Shown here piece after piece: positions 1 through 11,602 of a DNA stretch of 64,000 nucleotides. The DNA lies in contig QNQO01000504.1 of the NCBI GenBank assembly GCA_003290165.1, forward strand, positions 434,001 through 498,000, given 5' to 3'. Below the pieces are notes generated by a model. That model was not told where the DNA came from. It saw only the letters and a program-made list of their open reading frames with translations, and made no database searches. Position numbers and translations under genes: made by a program. Numbering within the stretch: position 1 is the stretch's first letter; every line of letters starts with the position of its first letter. This DNA is from Berberis thunbergii (Eukaryota; Streptophyta; Magnoliopsida; Ranunculales; Berberidaceae).

Positions 1-2739
1 CAACTCCTTCCAGAACTTTCCTGTGAAGCGAGCATCACGGTCGCTAACAATGTTTTCAGGCAATCCCCAATACTTCACAACATGCTTGAGGAACAATTGC
101 GCCGTATCTTCGGCTGTGCAAGTCAGTCCGGTTGGCACAAATGTCACATACTTTGAGAATCGGTCAACAACTACAAGGATACTTCTGAAATCCTCCACTT
201 TTGGTAACCCCGTAATGAAGTCCATGGAAACACTTTCCCAAAGACGAGTTGGAACAGGCAGGGGCTCTAGTAAGCCTACTGGTCGATCTCTTTCAACCTT
301 ATCTTGCTGACAAATAAGGCAGGTTCGAACATAGACCATTACATCCTCCTGTATCTGCGGCCAATAGTACCCCCTCTCTAGCAATGCAAGTGTTCGTCTC
401 CAACCTGGATGTCCCGCCCAATGGGTGTCATGGCATTCTCTCAAAAGTTCTTTCCTCAGACCCGAAGTTCTCGGAACATAGAGGCGATTACCAGTTGTGA
501 GTATTGCTCCATCTTTTATCCAGAACCGTCGAGTTTTTCCCTGCTTGATCAACTCTGTAATCGCCTTCGCCTGTGGATCTGTCGGTAGGCCTACTTTGAT
601 CTTCTCCAAGATGGTGTGACTCGGCCCAGTATGGGTTAGCACTGCAAGGTCTGCCCTTCTACTGAGTGCATCAGCTACATTGTTAGTGCGCCCTGGCTTG
701 TATTCCAATACTAAGTCAAATTCTGCTAATTTTTTCTGCCATCGAGATTGCTTGGAGGTTAGCATCTTCTGAGTAAGGAAATGGCTTGCTGCAACATTAT
801 CCATTTTAACAAGGACTTGAGACCCCAAGAGGTAGTGTCTCCACACCCGTAAACAATGTACAATGGCTAGCAATTTCTTTTCTTGAGCTGAGTAACGAGA
901 CTCTGTATCATTCAACTTTCGACTCTCATATGCTACCGGGTGACCATTTTGAAGTAAAAATCCCCTTAAGGCATAGTCAGATGCATCTGTTTGTACTTCA
1001 AAGGGCTTGGTGATGTCTGGCAAGGCCAATACTGGGTCTTTCATCACGGCCAATTTCAAGTCTTGGAATGAAGCTTCACACTGCCTATCCCATTCCCATG
1101 TTCGGTCTTGTTTCAACAAATTTGTCAGGGCAACAACTCTCTTAGAGTAGTCCCTTATGAAACGACGATAATAGTTTGCGAGTCCAAGGAAAGAACGTAG
1201 TTGAGACACGTTCTTAGGAGAGTTCCAATCATGGATTGCCTTGACTTTCTCCATGTCCATCCGAATCTTGCCATTGCCAATAACATGACCCAAGAAATTG
1301 ATCTGGGTCTGGCCGAATGAGCACTTTTCCTTCTTGACAAAGAGATGATTATCCCTAAGGATTTGGAACACTTCTCGCAAATGATGTAGGTGTTCTTCTA
1401 TAGTCCTACTATAAACCACAATGTCGTCAAGATAGACAACCACAGACTTGTCCAGAAGGTGACGGAACAGGCCATTCATAAGGGTGCAAAATGTAGCTGG
1501 AGCATTGGTCAAGCCGAAGGGCATTACTAGGAACTCATATGACCCATACCTAGTAGAACAAACAGTTTTGGGTTCATCACCAGCAGCAATGCGGACCTGA
1601 TGGTAACCTGATCTCAAGTCGAGTTTTGTGAAGTATCTGGCGGATCCAAGTTGGTTGAATAAATCTGCAATGAGCGGCAGCGGGTATTTGTTCTTTATAG
1701 TGACTTTGTTCAAGGATCTATAATCAACACAAAGGCGAAGACTACCATCATGTTTCTGCTGAAAAAGAACAGGTGCCCCATAAGGTGCTTTAGAGGGCCG
1801 AATGAATCCCGACTCCAACAAGTCATCTAGTTGTGTTCTCAATTCGGTCAGCTCTGGAAGGCTCATGCGATATAGACTACGTGCGGGTGGCTTGGAACCA
1901 GGGACTAACTCAATTTCGTGATCAATGAGCCTTCTGGGAGGTAGATTTTTTGGCAATTCATTCGGCATCACTTCGTTGAAGTCAGCAATAACTTGGGCAA
2001 CTTCCTTAGGGATTTTGCTAGTATCATCTTCCATCTCTAGCTTTGCCACAGCTAAGTACGTATCTTCTCCTTTGGCCAAGCCTCTATTGACTTGGAGCGC
2101 CGACAATATTCTATCATGAGTTGTTGGTCGAATTGAGGTTGGTACAATGCGTAGTCTGGGTCCGAAAAACCCCAAGGAGTCCATGAAAGGTAATGGTCCT
2201 GCTGCAGCTCCTCGGAAGAATTCTTGGCCAAGAATCACTTTAAAATCATCAAGTGGAACGGCCAAGAAGTTTGATCTTCCTTCCCATGGACCAACTTGTA
2301 GTATCACAGCTCTAGCCATACCATTAATAGAGATTGTCTCAGAGTTGACAGCTTTCAACTTACCCACATCTCCTTCTAAGTTCAGACCCACACGTCTAGC
2401 TTCATCTGGGGCAATAAAATTGTCTGTCGCTCCGGAATCCAACAATGCTTGGGAAGGGAACCCATTGATAGTGATGTCGATGAATTGCAAAGCCTTTTTG
2501 TGTGGGTGTTCATACATTTCTCCTTTGACAGCATTGAGCTTGCGTAGAGTTCCCATCTGGGAGGTCTCACTGTTGGTGGGGTTCGAGCTCGATGCGGTCG
2601 AGTTAGAAGGTTCTGCTTGAAGCAAGGACATTAATGAGTGTAGAGCTGGTTTGGATGGACATTTGCCTGTTGGGTGATCCCTGCTATTGCAAAGAATGCA
2701 TGGGGCAGGGGCAGATGGTCTCCACTGCCCAGAGTAGTT
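1..2739 (-). CDS. pol: Ty3/gypsy pol polyprotein, 3' part outside window
   Basis: This frame is open for 913 codons from the codon after the gag stop to the window edge; I scanned it triplet by triplet and found no stop. In order it holds a CCHC zinc knuckle (2700-2659), an aspartic protease with a DSG triad (2439-2431), reverse transcriptase with a YLDD active site (1434-1423), an RNase H beginning near a DASDY motif (about 987), an HHCC integrase zinc finger (about 440-310) and the integrase core as far as an SDRD motif (45-34). The third integrase acid and any chromodomain lie outside. It would copy and insert the retroelement. The first ATG after the gag stop is at 2631, downstream of the zinc knuckle, so the knuckle is reached only by reading through that stop. 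The intact frame suggests a fairly young copy. Confidence 0.93.
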
Positions 2740-3627
2740 TTACCCTCCTTTGTTGTTGTAATTTGAATTGCTAGAGCTGGCATTCCAATTTTTGTTGGAA
2801 CTCCAATTCTGGTTGGACGGCCGAGAATTGTAGTTTCCTAGGTTCTGACTTGAGTTTCCCCAGTTTTGGTGAGGTGAGCGAGCATTTGACCCTGAGCTTG
2901 AATTGGTACTGCCAGTTCTAGCTGTGGAGTGATTGAGTGAAGTGGATCCAGTCATGGGCATATAATCGCTAAACCTTTCTGCTGCCGCAATAACACTTGT
3001 AATATCTGTCACCTTCTGTGTTTGCAATTCTGCTTGTAGGAGCGGCTGAGCTTGTTCCATGAAACATAAGACTTTGTACTTCTCAGACATGTCTCGAATA
3101 TCTAGCAAGCAAGTTGAGAATTGTCGGACGTAGTCTCGAATATTGTCTGTCTGTTTGATGGTGTGGAGCTTCCTACTTGCTAAGAAATCAGTGTTCTCAG
3201 GCAAGAATTGATTTCTGAGTTCCTTCTTGAGGTCTGCCCAAGTTCTAATAAGGATGCGACCTTCTTCCATATCTATATATTTGGTTCTCCACCATAGTTT
3301 CGCATCGCCTGCTAAGTACATGGTCGCCATGGTAACCTTGGCTTCTTCTGATTCAGGGTTCACCGCTCGAAAATATTGCTCCAGATCAAACAAAAAGTTC
3401 TCTAACTCCTTCCCATCTCGTGCCCCAGCATATGACTTTGGCTCAGGCACTTTCATCCTATGGTGATCCGTCGTCCATGTGGCCTTAGTGAGCAAGCCAA
3501 CCCTTGCAAATAAGTCCTCCAACTGTAATTGGAAGTCACTCATCACCTGAGCTGTGGGGTGAGGCGATTCTTCCATAGCAACTGTCTGTCCCTCTAAGTT
3601 ATCAACGTGCTCAGCCAGCGAATCCAC
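2740..3627 (-). CDS. gag: Ty3/gypsy Gag, main part
   Basis: This 295-residue frame has a Retrotrans_gag-type capsid region, with a conserved WW/WADLK-type block in the middle, followed by a low-complexity Ser/Asn-rich tail that resembles the linker before a Gag zinc knuckle. It ends at a TAA at 2742-2740, and the same frame continues straight into the zinc knuckle and protease of pol. Related plant chromovirus-type elements normally have one gag-pol frame, so the stop is either a mutation or a readthrough site. The ATG at 3627 is not the family start: the N-terminal coiled coil lies upstream in another frame. Structural protein of retroelement particles; not a host gene. Confidence 0.85.
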   Translation of the reverse strand: MDSLAEHVDNLEGQTVAMEESPHPTAQVMSDFQLQLEDLFARVGLLTKATWTTDHHRMKVPEPKSYAGARDGKELENFLFDLEQYFRAVNPESEEAKVTMATMYLAGDAKLWWRTKYIDMEEGRILIRTWADLKKELRNQFLPENTDFLASRKLHTIKQTDNIRDYVRQFSTCLLDIRDMSEKYKVLCFMEQAQPLLQAELQTQKVTDITSVIAAAERFSDYMPMTGSTSLNHSTARTGSTNSSSGSNARSPHQNWGNSSQNLGNYNSRPSNQNWSSNKNWNASSSNSNYNNKGG

Positions 3628-3782
3628 TCTGTCTGCCAGTGAAAAGATCCATCCAACTGACTAATCTGTTCTCCCAAAGTGTTCAACTGGTCCATTCTGC
3701 TTTCTAGTCTATGCATTCGACTAGCCTGTCGTTCCTCCATAGCGCTAAGGCGCTCATTTAGTTCCTGCATCCTGGTTGGCAT
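3594..3782 (-). pseudogene. Gag N-terminus in shifted frame
   Basis: This frame starts with ATG at 3782, 25 bases inside the primer-binding site, which is where Gag should start. It encodes a heptad-like, Met/Leu/Glu/Arg-rich segment that looks like the N-terminal coiled coil of plant gypsy Gag. Around 3640-3650 a short T run marks a one-base shift: after it, the matching reading continues in the frame of the main Gag (start 3627). The first 45 or so residues and the capsid are therefore out of frame in this copy. Confidence 0.75.
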
Positions 3783-3794
3783 TCAACAAGCTCT

Positions 3795-3807
3795 GGCTCT
3801 GATACCA
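3795..3807 (-). other. Primer-binding site, tRNA-iMet
   Basis: Read on the minus strand the site is TGGTATCAGAGCC, the complement of the 3' end of plant initiator tRNA-Met. It lies two bases inside the LTR boundary and upstream of gag, which fixes the orientation of the element. Confidence 0.93.
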
Positions 3808-3809
3808 AC

Positions 3810-4257
3810 TGTCACGGACTAGCAATCCGTGCGGCACTAGCTATCCAATTCACTAGTAAGCCTATGAGTAATTACGTTGACGGACACAAATATTAACTTG
3901 AGAATGCACAATATCAATCTGTAGACAATATAACAATGCACAATAGTCAGTAAAAACTCTCATTCACATTCAATAGATTACAATGGGGAGGAACGTTCGG
4001 ATGGACGTTGCTCAAGACTAGTTCGATGCTATAGATCGATGGAAATACAAATTTGAAGTTGAAAAGCAATGCAAAGGGAACAATAAAAATGCTAGCGGTA
4101 CAGTCTGGCCCGACTATGCAATGGAGGCAACACGTCCTCACAGTCAAGAGCTCAAACATTCCCCCTATAATATAAATGCTAAGCATTTGAGCACTTTTCA
4201 AAATGGAACATTGAGTTTTGAGACCATTAGGAAGGCCTCTGACCTTGAGTCCTGACA
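3810..4257 (-). repeat. 5' LTR of the gypsy element
   Basis: A 448-bp segment bounded by TGTCA and TGACA, placed next to the primer-binding site. The partner LTR is outside the window, so the boundary rests on the terminal inverted repeat and the primer site only. The base run after it (4258-4262, GCATG) would be the target duplication if the missing end carries the same five bases. Confidence 0.8.
4162..4178 (-). promoter_or_regulatory. Possible TATA box in the gypsy LTR
   Basis: On the minus strand this reads ATTTATATTATAG, an AT-rich TATA-like element in the first third of the LTR, where the U3 promoter of an LTR retrotransposon would be. Position and composition only; no other evidence. 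Confidence 0.4.
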
Positions 4258-4985
4258 GCATGGGATGGACCCTATTCTCATCTTATCCCATTCGAGATCG
4301 TGACAGTATAGATCTCATCTCGACCTCGTCCCACACCAAACTATTTCGGGATGAGATAGGATGAGTTGAAAATATACTAAATACTTTTCTAATGAAGAAT
4401 TAAAAAAAAAATTATCTCACAATGCTTACACACCAATAATGGCTATATACTTACGACTTTCATCATAATAATATAATATTTCATCTCATATTGCTCCTAA
4501 TTGTATCTTGTATGATTGATATAAATTCAAATATATAAAATATTTCTTATTGACCAAATTTTCAACTACATGACTCATAGTGCAAAATTAAACCAAACCA
4601 TCATTTGCCTTTATTTTCTATACGAATAATTATCCTATAATCAATTGAAAATATTAAAAATTATAAATTTCATAAGTTCTGTTTGACTTAAAATATTTAA
4701 AATGAAGTTTCTATCTAAAAGAATATCAAATGAAACAAGTTTTCAAACAATAAATGTTTTGATTTAATTTCAAAACATCATAAATTTTCATTTAAAAGAG
4801 TAATATGGTTAAAATTAATAGCAATAAACATTAAATAAATAAGTTCATGGGTGAGATTGAAAATTTTCATCACAATCCCATCACACTCTAAATAGCGATG
4901 GAACGGGATCATGATGAGTTTGATTAATCCCAAAAAAATTGGGACAAGATCGAGATCGTTGGATAGGACGTCTATCCATAACGTC
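4258..4985. mobile_element. Degenerate hAT-like element
   Basis: Both ends are unlike the AT-rich interior. They are rich in GGGAT/ATCCC and CGAGAT motifs in opposite orientation (about 4262-4370 and 4870-4980). Such GGGATGGG-type ends are common in plant hAT elements, and a related terminus occurs at 38404-38529. No target duplication is visible because the gypsy LTR abuts the left end. The interior has no coding frame I recognise. Confidence 0.35.
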
Positions 4986-5061
4986 ACCTTTCCTCAAGGC
5001 AATGCTTATTATAAGTCTTAGGTATTGTAAGGATACATCGAAAAAAGTGTATTAGGGATCT

Positions 5062-5174
5062 TTTTATTTTATCCCTTAATCCCTCTCACCCCAGATGTGG
5101 TCTGATGGGTTCGACGTTGTGACCTTGTAATACCATCTGCCACTGTTCAACCACTGAGCCATCACATCTTTGGC
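5062..5174 (-). mobile_element. tRNA-derived SINE with 15-bp target duplication
   Basis: The 113-bp body is flanked by the perfect 15-bp repeat GTGTATTAGGGATCT (5047-5061 and 5175-5189). On the minus strand it starts GCCAAAGATGTGATGG, contains an exact pol III A box (TGGCTCAGTGG) and a B-box-like CGTCGAACCC, and ends in an A-rich tail. It needs LINE machinery in trans to move. The perfect duplication suggests a relatively recent insertion. Confidence 0.9.
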
Positions 5175-5286
5175 GTGTATTAGGGATCTAGTTAAGCTAG
5201 AAAAGTATGAAGTTGTATGTGATGCATGCCCAATTGGGAAGCAAATCAAATGTTCAAATTAGAAGAAAATGATTATTGCCAATGGC

Positions 5287-5340
5287 AGTCTTGAGTTCTA
5301 TACCATCGGTGGCACACTTGCCTTTCCAAAAAAAAAAAAT
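5287..5340 (+). mobile_element. 3' fragment of a second SINE family
   Basis: This piece runs from CTTGAGTTCTATAC to a 13-base A tail and matches the 3' half of the complete SINE at 62535-62629. The 5' half with the A box is missing. Confidence 0.6.
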
Positions 5341-6992
5341 TTATTTTAACACCCATACTTTTTACTGACCCTAATATATATTTTTGTACATAAAGTGTTC
5401 TAATTTATTATTTTTAGTTTTTTTATTAAAATAATATAGATAATCACATGTAGCAGCCTTGTGTCTATGCATGTTTGTTGTGTTACTTTATATGATGTAT
5501 AATTTTTCTATAAGTTCCTAATAATTTATCATCAGAAAATGTATTTTTAAAACCTAATTTTGTTTGGCAAGTCGTATAATTTTTGTTTTCTTTCAAAAAT
5601 TCATATGATTTTCTTACCTTTCGAATCTCGGGACGAGATTCTTTTGAGGTGTATATATTGTAATACCCACCTAATTAAATAAATGTAAATATTACATATT
5701 TATTAATCTGTGATATACATTAAAATTTTATATAATATAAAAAATGATTTGTTTGTAGTTGCTAAATAGAATAAAAATGTAGGGTTAATTTATAAACTTG
5801 TGTTATTCTTTTTATTAGGCTTGGGCTCGAACTCATGTACAAAATTTGGATTTTGGCTATGATTCCATTAGGTTTAACATTGAATAGGTTTTTGCTAAAT
5901 AAAGGGAGTGCATATATCATTTATAAAACCCTAATCTTTATGGTTTTCTTTACTAAATTGTTTGATTTTGTGTTGGTGGTGGCAAAACATGACTTAATGA
6001 GAGAGAAAGATGGCTTGCTTTGCTTAAGAAAAAAAATGAAAAAAAAGGAGAAAAAATAGAGCGAAAAGAAAAGAAAATAAAAGAAAAAATAGAAATGATG
6101 TAGAAGAAGACAAAAGATAAGTAGAGAATGATAAATTAAAGAGGAAAAATAAAGTGAAGAAATAGAGGAAGGGAAAAAGAGAAAGAAAGAGAGACGATTA
6201 TGTTATTTTTAATAAATAAAAAAAAGGATATAGAATAAAAGAAGATGAAGGAGATTCTAAAGTTTAATATTATTTTTTAATATCATGGTCTTACATTTCA
6301 TAAATAAATAAATAACAAAAACCTCTAGAGAATTTAATGTAACATAATTGTTATGAATCACATGATTATTTTAAACAATTAAATTATGAAATTTTTGTTA
6401 AGAGTCTATAAAATCAAAGTTGACACGTGCAGATCACACGATGGGCAATTTAAAATTAAGAATATTATCAGTTTCAAATGCTTAGTGGAATATGTCTAAT
6501 TTCAATTAGTTTGAGGAGGAATCTCAAGTTTAGATTAGTTAATAGAAGGTATGTCTAAAAAATCCAACTAAAAATTAACAATGTCGTAGACTGTTGTCTA
6601 TTTCATAATTGGACAGCTAGAATGATTAAATACAGATTATAAAAGAGTGGTGAAAAAAATTGGAATAATTATGTCATGGAAAATTGACAAGAGTCATTTG
6701 AATAATAATGAAATCAAATTAAATTTTAATGATTAAATATTTTTTTAAATCATATTGAAATCTATGTATTCCTTGTTAAATCTGTTGTTGATTTTCTTTT
6801 TCTTTTTCTTTCTAGCTAAGCATGGAAAGGATTACTTATTTAATTTTAAAAATGTTATTGGTGAACATTTATCGGAACAACCAAAGCATCATGAAAAAAA
6901 AAAGAAAAAAATTTGAACTCACAGATAAATCATTATTAGTTTAACATGAAACATGGAGTCTCACATGTTAACTTGGGAGATTGAGCAACATA
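5341..6992. other. Gene-free AT-rich stretch with old LTR trace and polypurine run
   Basis: No coding region is supported. Around 5620-5660 a GGGACGAGATTC/TTTTGAGG stretch followed by TGTAATACCC resembles the polypurine tract and LTR start of a chromovirus-type element, but no partner LTR is seen. From about 6010 to 6260 the plus strand is almost pure purine (AAAGA/GAAAG runs). Confidence 0.4.
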
Positions 6993-7394
6993 TTAGAGAC
7001 ATATATTGCAGTAACAAAATCCGCCAGGATAAAGTTCTTGATATAAGCACGTTCCCTTCACATACATGCCATATTGAACATGGCATTCTTGATCACAATC
7101 TTTAAATTTTCCACATTCTCCTAAACCAAAAATACAAGGATCGTCATCGTTTGCTTCTGCAACATGCACATTTTTGTCAACTGTAGTCACAACAACAAGT
7201 TTCAGATTTCACGGTTAACTATTCTGATAAGCGGGTGTTAAATCATAAGCTTTAGATTATTACGCTAAATTTTATAACAATAATATAAATAAAAAATGTG
7301 ATTGAATTTTGGGTAAAAATAAAAGGCTAAACATACCCAAAATGAAAGTAAAGAGAGAAAGAATCAAACATGTAGTTGAGAATAGCTTTGCCAT
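6993..7394 (-). CDS. Defensin-like secreted peptide, two exons
   Basis: Exon 1 (7394-7337) encodes a hydrophobic signal peptide starting MAKLFSTT. It ends at a good donor (GTATGT). Exon 2 (7180-6993) follows a CTACAG acceptor in the right phase, giving an 81-residue precursor. The mature part has eight cysteines spaced C-x6-C-x5-C-x3-C-x11-C-x10-C-x-C-x2-C, the layout of plant defensin-like (DEFL/LCR) peptides with the CxC pair near the end. DEFLs are secreted disulfide-rich peptides with roles in defence or cell-cell signalling; which one applies here cannot be told. The 156-bp intron after the signal peptide is typical of the family. Two broken paralogues share structure and strand (12406-12898 and 38574-39002). 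This is the best candidate for a working host gene in the window. Confidence 0.85.
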
Positions 7395-7444
7395 CTTCAA
7401 TCTTTTGCAATTTGTTGATTGATAAGAAATGTACCCAAATAACA

Positions 7445-7453
7445 TGTTTATAA
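7445..7453 (-). promoter_or_regulatory. TATA box of the defensin-like gene
   Basis: GTTATAAAC on the minus strand, about 55 bases before the ATG. The paralogue at 12406-12898 and the dead copy at 38574-39002 have TATA-like sequences at the same distance. Confidence 0.55.
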
Positions 7454-7858
7454 CAAACTTATGCTCATGGAGTTTAACTGTTTAAGTACTGATAAATGGC
7501 CAATATTTTGTATGATTTCTATCAAAAAAGTATTTAATAGATTCGTTAGGATTTATAGAAATTAATTAAACATTGGATTTTTCTTATAAATAGCGCACAA
7601 CAATATTATATTTTCCTATTAATATCTCAAAATTTTAAATATTATACAAAAATAGTATATACATATATGGTAAGTAGTGGAGAAAAGGAAGATTTGGGAG
7701 GGAAAAAATAAAATAAAATCTAGGAATCTCATTATCACTCACAATAAGATTTCATTGATTCTGCAGTCGGCATTTAATGGCACATTAGTTGTCAAATTAC
7801 AAGTCATATAGTTTTATTTTTTATTTATTTATTTATTTTGTTGACAAGAAAATAGTTA

Positions 7859-8096
7859 GGGTGTCATTGGTTGGATGAAATCATATGTTATGAGAATTCA
7901 TGAGAGTGCTTCTATATTTTAGCTTAAATTGATGTATAATTCCATATCGACCATTTAATTTTGTGATCAATGATGAGAATGAAAATTCCATGAACATGAG
8001 AATCACATGTCTTGAGGGATACCTCAAATTAGCATAAAATATTAATGTCCCCTTATAAATTTTCATAACATATGATTCCATTCAACCAAACACACC
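7859..8096. mobile_element. Tourist-like (PIF/Harbinger type) hairpin MITE
   Basis: Terminal inverted repeats GGGTGTCATTGG and (inverted) CCAAACACACC continue into long arms sharing ATCATATGTTATGA, so the element folds back on itself. It is flanked by TTA (7856-7858 and 8097-8099), the target preferred by PIF/Harbinger elements. Same family as 11603-11931 and 61435-61701. Confidence 0.8.
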
Positions 8097-8229
8097 TTAG
8101 CAGCCAAGATTGAAAGTTATGAAGTTGAGATCCAATGCAAGGCACAATATCAATTATCACATAATGGTTTAAGTGTAAATAAGATGTATCTAAAACAGTA
8201 AAAGTGAAATGTTTGGGGAAAATTTTATG

Positions 8230-8560
8230 TTTTACAGGTGGCAAAGAGAAAAGAAAAGAAAAAAAAACGTTTGTTTAATTTGGTTTTTCAAACTTAAAAA
8301 TTAAAATTGTTGTAACTTTTTATATAATCATTGAATTTCGATAAGTTTGATATATTTAGAATGTATTTTTGAAAATATTTTAAATGAAAACAATTTTAAG
8401 TGACATGTCAGCACATTATAGCACACATTTAAAGGAAGACCTCATACTTCATATGTTTTGAAATTTGAGAGTTTAGGAGAGAATCCACTTCCATGTGCAC
8501 ACCCACACCAGAAATATTTTTTGTTTCAAAATGTGGTTGTTTTCCAAGTGATAAAACTTT
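8230..8560 (+). repeat. Diverged fragment of the 13.5-21.5 kb Helitron-type repeat
   Basis: Contains the block AAATTAAAATTGTTGTAAC, a diverged 'attgaatttcgataa' stretch and the AATGCATTTTTGAA-like stretch seen several times in the array at 13540-21536. Termini are lost. Confidence 0.45.
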
Positions 8561-8911
8561 AACGCAGTTCGACACAAAAAATTTGATAGGATTCTTTATA
8601 ACACCATAGACTTGAGTTTAAACACACCCTAGTCTTCTTATGAAAAATATGATTTCCATAGAAAAATGTGCTTAAAAATATAAGGATATGTTTGATTGAA
8701 AGAATGCAATTCCGAGAATAAGGTTCGCTTCCTCAACTTCTTTTATTTCCACTGTTTGGTGCAACTTATAAGTTCCATGAAAATTTGTAGTAACTTTATT
8801 ATCCCATGCAATTGCAAAATGATAAAATCATCAACAAATAATACATAAATAACTATATAAAACACAAAATGTTAAAAAAAATTCATCTAATCTAGGAAGA
8901 AAATTGATCAA

Positions 8912-9651
8912 GGGGCAAAAATTAATTTCAAATGTAAAAGGCAAACACTGTTGAACACCACCTAAAATATTGTCCCACACCACCATCAAATTTTTTTTTT
9001 TTCTGCCAACCCACACCATCCAAAAAATTGTTTTTTAAAAAACCAGTATGATAAAATTGCAAGAAGAGAACCATCATCCTCCACTGCTCTCTTTGTTTTT
9101 TCTCTTCACTTCTCTGTAGATCAACAGACAACATAGCAACACCATCCCGCCTTTGCCACCACTAGCCTCCCCTATTTTCCTCTCTTCCCAAAACATCCAT
9201 AGCTATCACTCATTCAAAACATGAAAATATGGTATTGTCCCTAAATTTCATCCAATTTAAACCCTCAATTGGGACCGATTCTCAATTGAGTGTTTAAATT
9301 GAACCAAAGTTAGTGATAGTACCCTGGGTTAGGGACAAATAGAGAAAGAGAGGTGGTGGCGGTGCTTGATGGCAGGGAAAAATAGGGAAAAATGCGGCGG
9401 TGGTAAGAGGAAGAGAGGTGGCAGTGGGGGGTGGTGATGGTGTCTGATGTAGAAGAAAGGGAAAACAAAAAAAAAGGGAGAATAGAAGCGGAAGAGAGAG
9501 AAATTTTAAATTTTGGATTTTTATTGGAAGTGTGGAAGAGAGGTGGTGTGGGAGAGAAAAAGTTGGAATGGTGGTGTGGGACAATACTTTTGGTGGTGTT
9601 AAACAATGCTTGCCAATGTAAAATTATATGTTTACAAAGCGATTTGTCCCC
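8912..9651. mobile_element. Inverted-repeat element, class uncertain
   Basis: About 75 bp around 8912-8990 (GGGGCAAAAATT..., then a stretch including ATTGTCCCACACCACCA) is repeated in inverted, diverged form at about 9565-9651. The interior (9310-9600) is purine-rich on the plus strand (GGTGGTGGCGG-like). No convincing target duplication was found, so the class (MULE-like or other foldback) is open. Confidence 0.45.
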
Positions 9652-11602
9652 TATAAAAAATAGCAAAGTAGAAGGTTATCCCTAACATTAATCAATATTG
9701 CAATCTCTTCCAAGGCTAGCAGTCAATGTGTGTTGATTATCAAAAGGCTCACATTGATTACCAACATAACCTTCAAACAATAATCCATAGATGAATCTCA
9801 AGATACAAATATGTATCTTCAGAAAAAATTAATGGGTTGAATTTTTCATATATATCTAGAAAAATTCTATGAATAAAATACAAAACTAGACTTCAATGTA
9901 CGAATTCCTCTCGAAAAAATACTTAAAAAATATTTTTCTTCCTCAAAGCAGACAAGAGAGGTTGGGTTTGCTAGTGGCTGGTGATGATGGTGGGAAAGAA
10001 GAACAAATAAAATAGAGAGGGAGGGAGGGAGATGAAGAGTGGTTGAGGCAAGACAGTTATCAGTCCGTAGTAAACAAAAAGAGAGAGCAGAAAAGAAGAA
10101 ATGGATAGAGTGGAATTGTCAGAGTTGCAGAGAATAAAGGGAGAGAGGAAGGGGTGGAGCAAAATGGCGTCATCAGTGGAAAATTGCAACTAACCCAAAA
10201 TATTTTCAAAAGTCAATGGGGTTCGTGCCTGACATGAATGATTAGCAAAAAATAAGATATGCTAAGTGGCATAGACACGGGTAACTAGTATGAAATTATA
10301 TATATATGTATATTCATTGCACACTAACTCATGCATGTTTGCAACATATCATATACTTTTGTGCTAATTATTCATGTATCTAATCCCTTTCCCTCTCAAT
10401 TTCATCCATGGTCAGGTTTGTGATTTCATCTACCATAACTCTACCAACTCAGCAAATACACCTTTAATGATATTAGAGTTTGTTAATTCTCAATTAAACG
10501 TTAAAGTGAAAGTCGATCAAATTTTTAATAGCTTAGAATGAAACAATATTTCAAACAAAAATACTTGTTGTTTGAGTTCTCGCACAAGAGCAGGTTCTCC
10601 CATAAATGCCCCCAAATTATGGAGTTCAGGGTCTTCCTTTGATGATGCTCATTAAAAATTCTTATGGCATGCATTAGATGGTGTTTTCTTGATAAAATAC
10701 ATTCTTAACAATTTTAACCTTTTGTATTCATCATTAGCAATACCAATGTTACTGAAATCAAACTAATAAATAAAATATTAACCAATAAATTTTCTTTTAG
10801 TCATGTGTGCATTATATGTTCTTCCAAAACTCATGTCACTTTTTTTTTTCTTTTGTTTGTTAGAATACATTTATTTAAAATCTATGTCATTATCTGATTA
10901 TGTAAGACAAAATCGTGACCTCGGATCTTAAAGTGGAAATTGAATCCCAACAACCACAACTTTCAATTCCAGTCAGTTGGTGTCTTTAATTGTTGTGAGA
11001 ATGGAGTTGGAGTTTCTGAGACAGTTGGTCGGTTGGAAGTGGCAACTAATAGCTAGCTTGGAAGCATAATTTTGGGCAACAATCAATGCTATGTTTTTTG
11101 GGACAAATGCTCAAAACCTTGGATGTCAGGACAAAAGGCAAAGGTTAAAAAGAGTCAGTCACCTTACTTAAGTCCTCATAAGATTTGAAAAACCCCTCAT
11201 AGACCCAGATGAAGAAGCCACAATTGGAAATGCAATTTGATATTGCCTTATAAAATATGGAACCAAAGCCAAACCTTATTTGGACACTGCTTAGATGGAG
11301 TATGAGTTCTCCAAGGATGCACAGACCATTTAACTTGGCATCAATCCACTTTTGTTTTAAGCTTTAAAGACATTATTAGTATCTGTAGATGCTTTTATTT
11401 TGTTTCTAGAAGTTCTAATTTTGAAACCCATGATACGGCTAAACTGTGATAGACTATGTGCTTGATTTTTCTCAAGTTTCAATGATTTATGGTTTAACAA
11501 ATGATAAAAAAAATTGAGGGTTTTATGTTTTAACTTAAATTATCTACCATGTGAAATGCAGCCTCTTATCCTTTATCTTCGAATAGCCCCCCTTAAATCT
11601 TA
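9652..11602. other. Gene-free stretch ending one Helitron-type 3' terminus
   Basis: No gene is supported. At 10262-10288 the sequence GGCATAGACACGGGTAACTAG followed by T looks like a Helitron 3' end (short hairpin, then CTAG|T) as at 24053, but its 5' end was not found. The remainder is AT-rich with only short chance reading frames. Confidence 0.4.

Noticed and set aside
2147..2620. 157-codon plus-strand open frame
   Set aside because: It is the complement of the intact minus-strand pol frame (protease region) and has no domain of its own.
9431..9685. 84-codon plus-strand frame and overlapping minus frames near 9300-9670
   Set aside because: Low-complexity GGTGG/CCACC sequence within an inverted-repeat element; no conserved domain.
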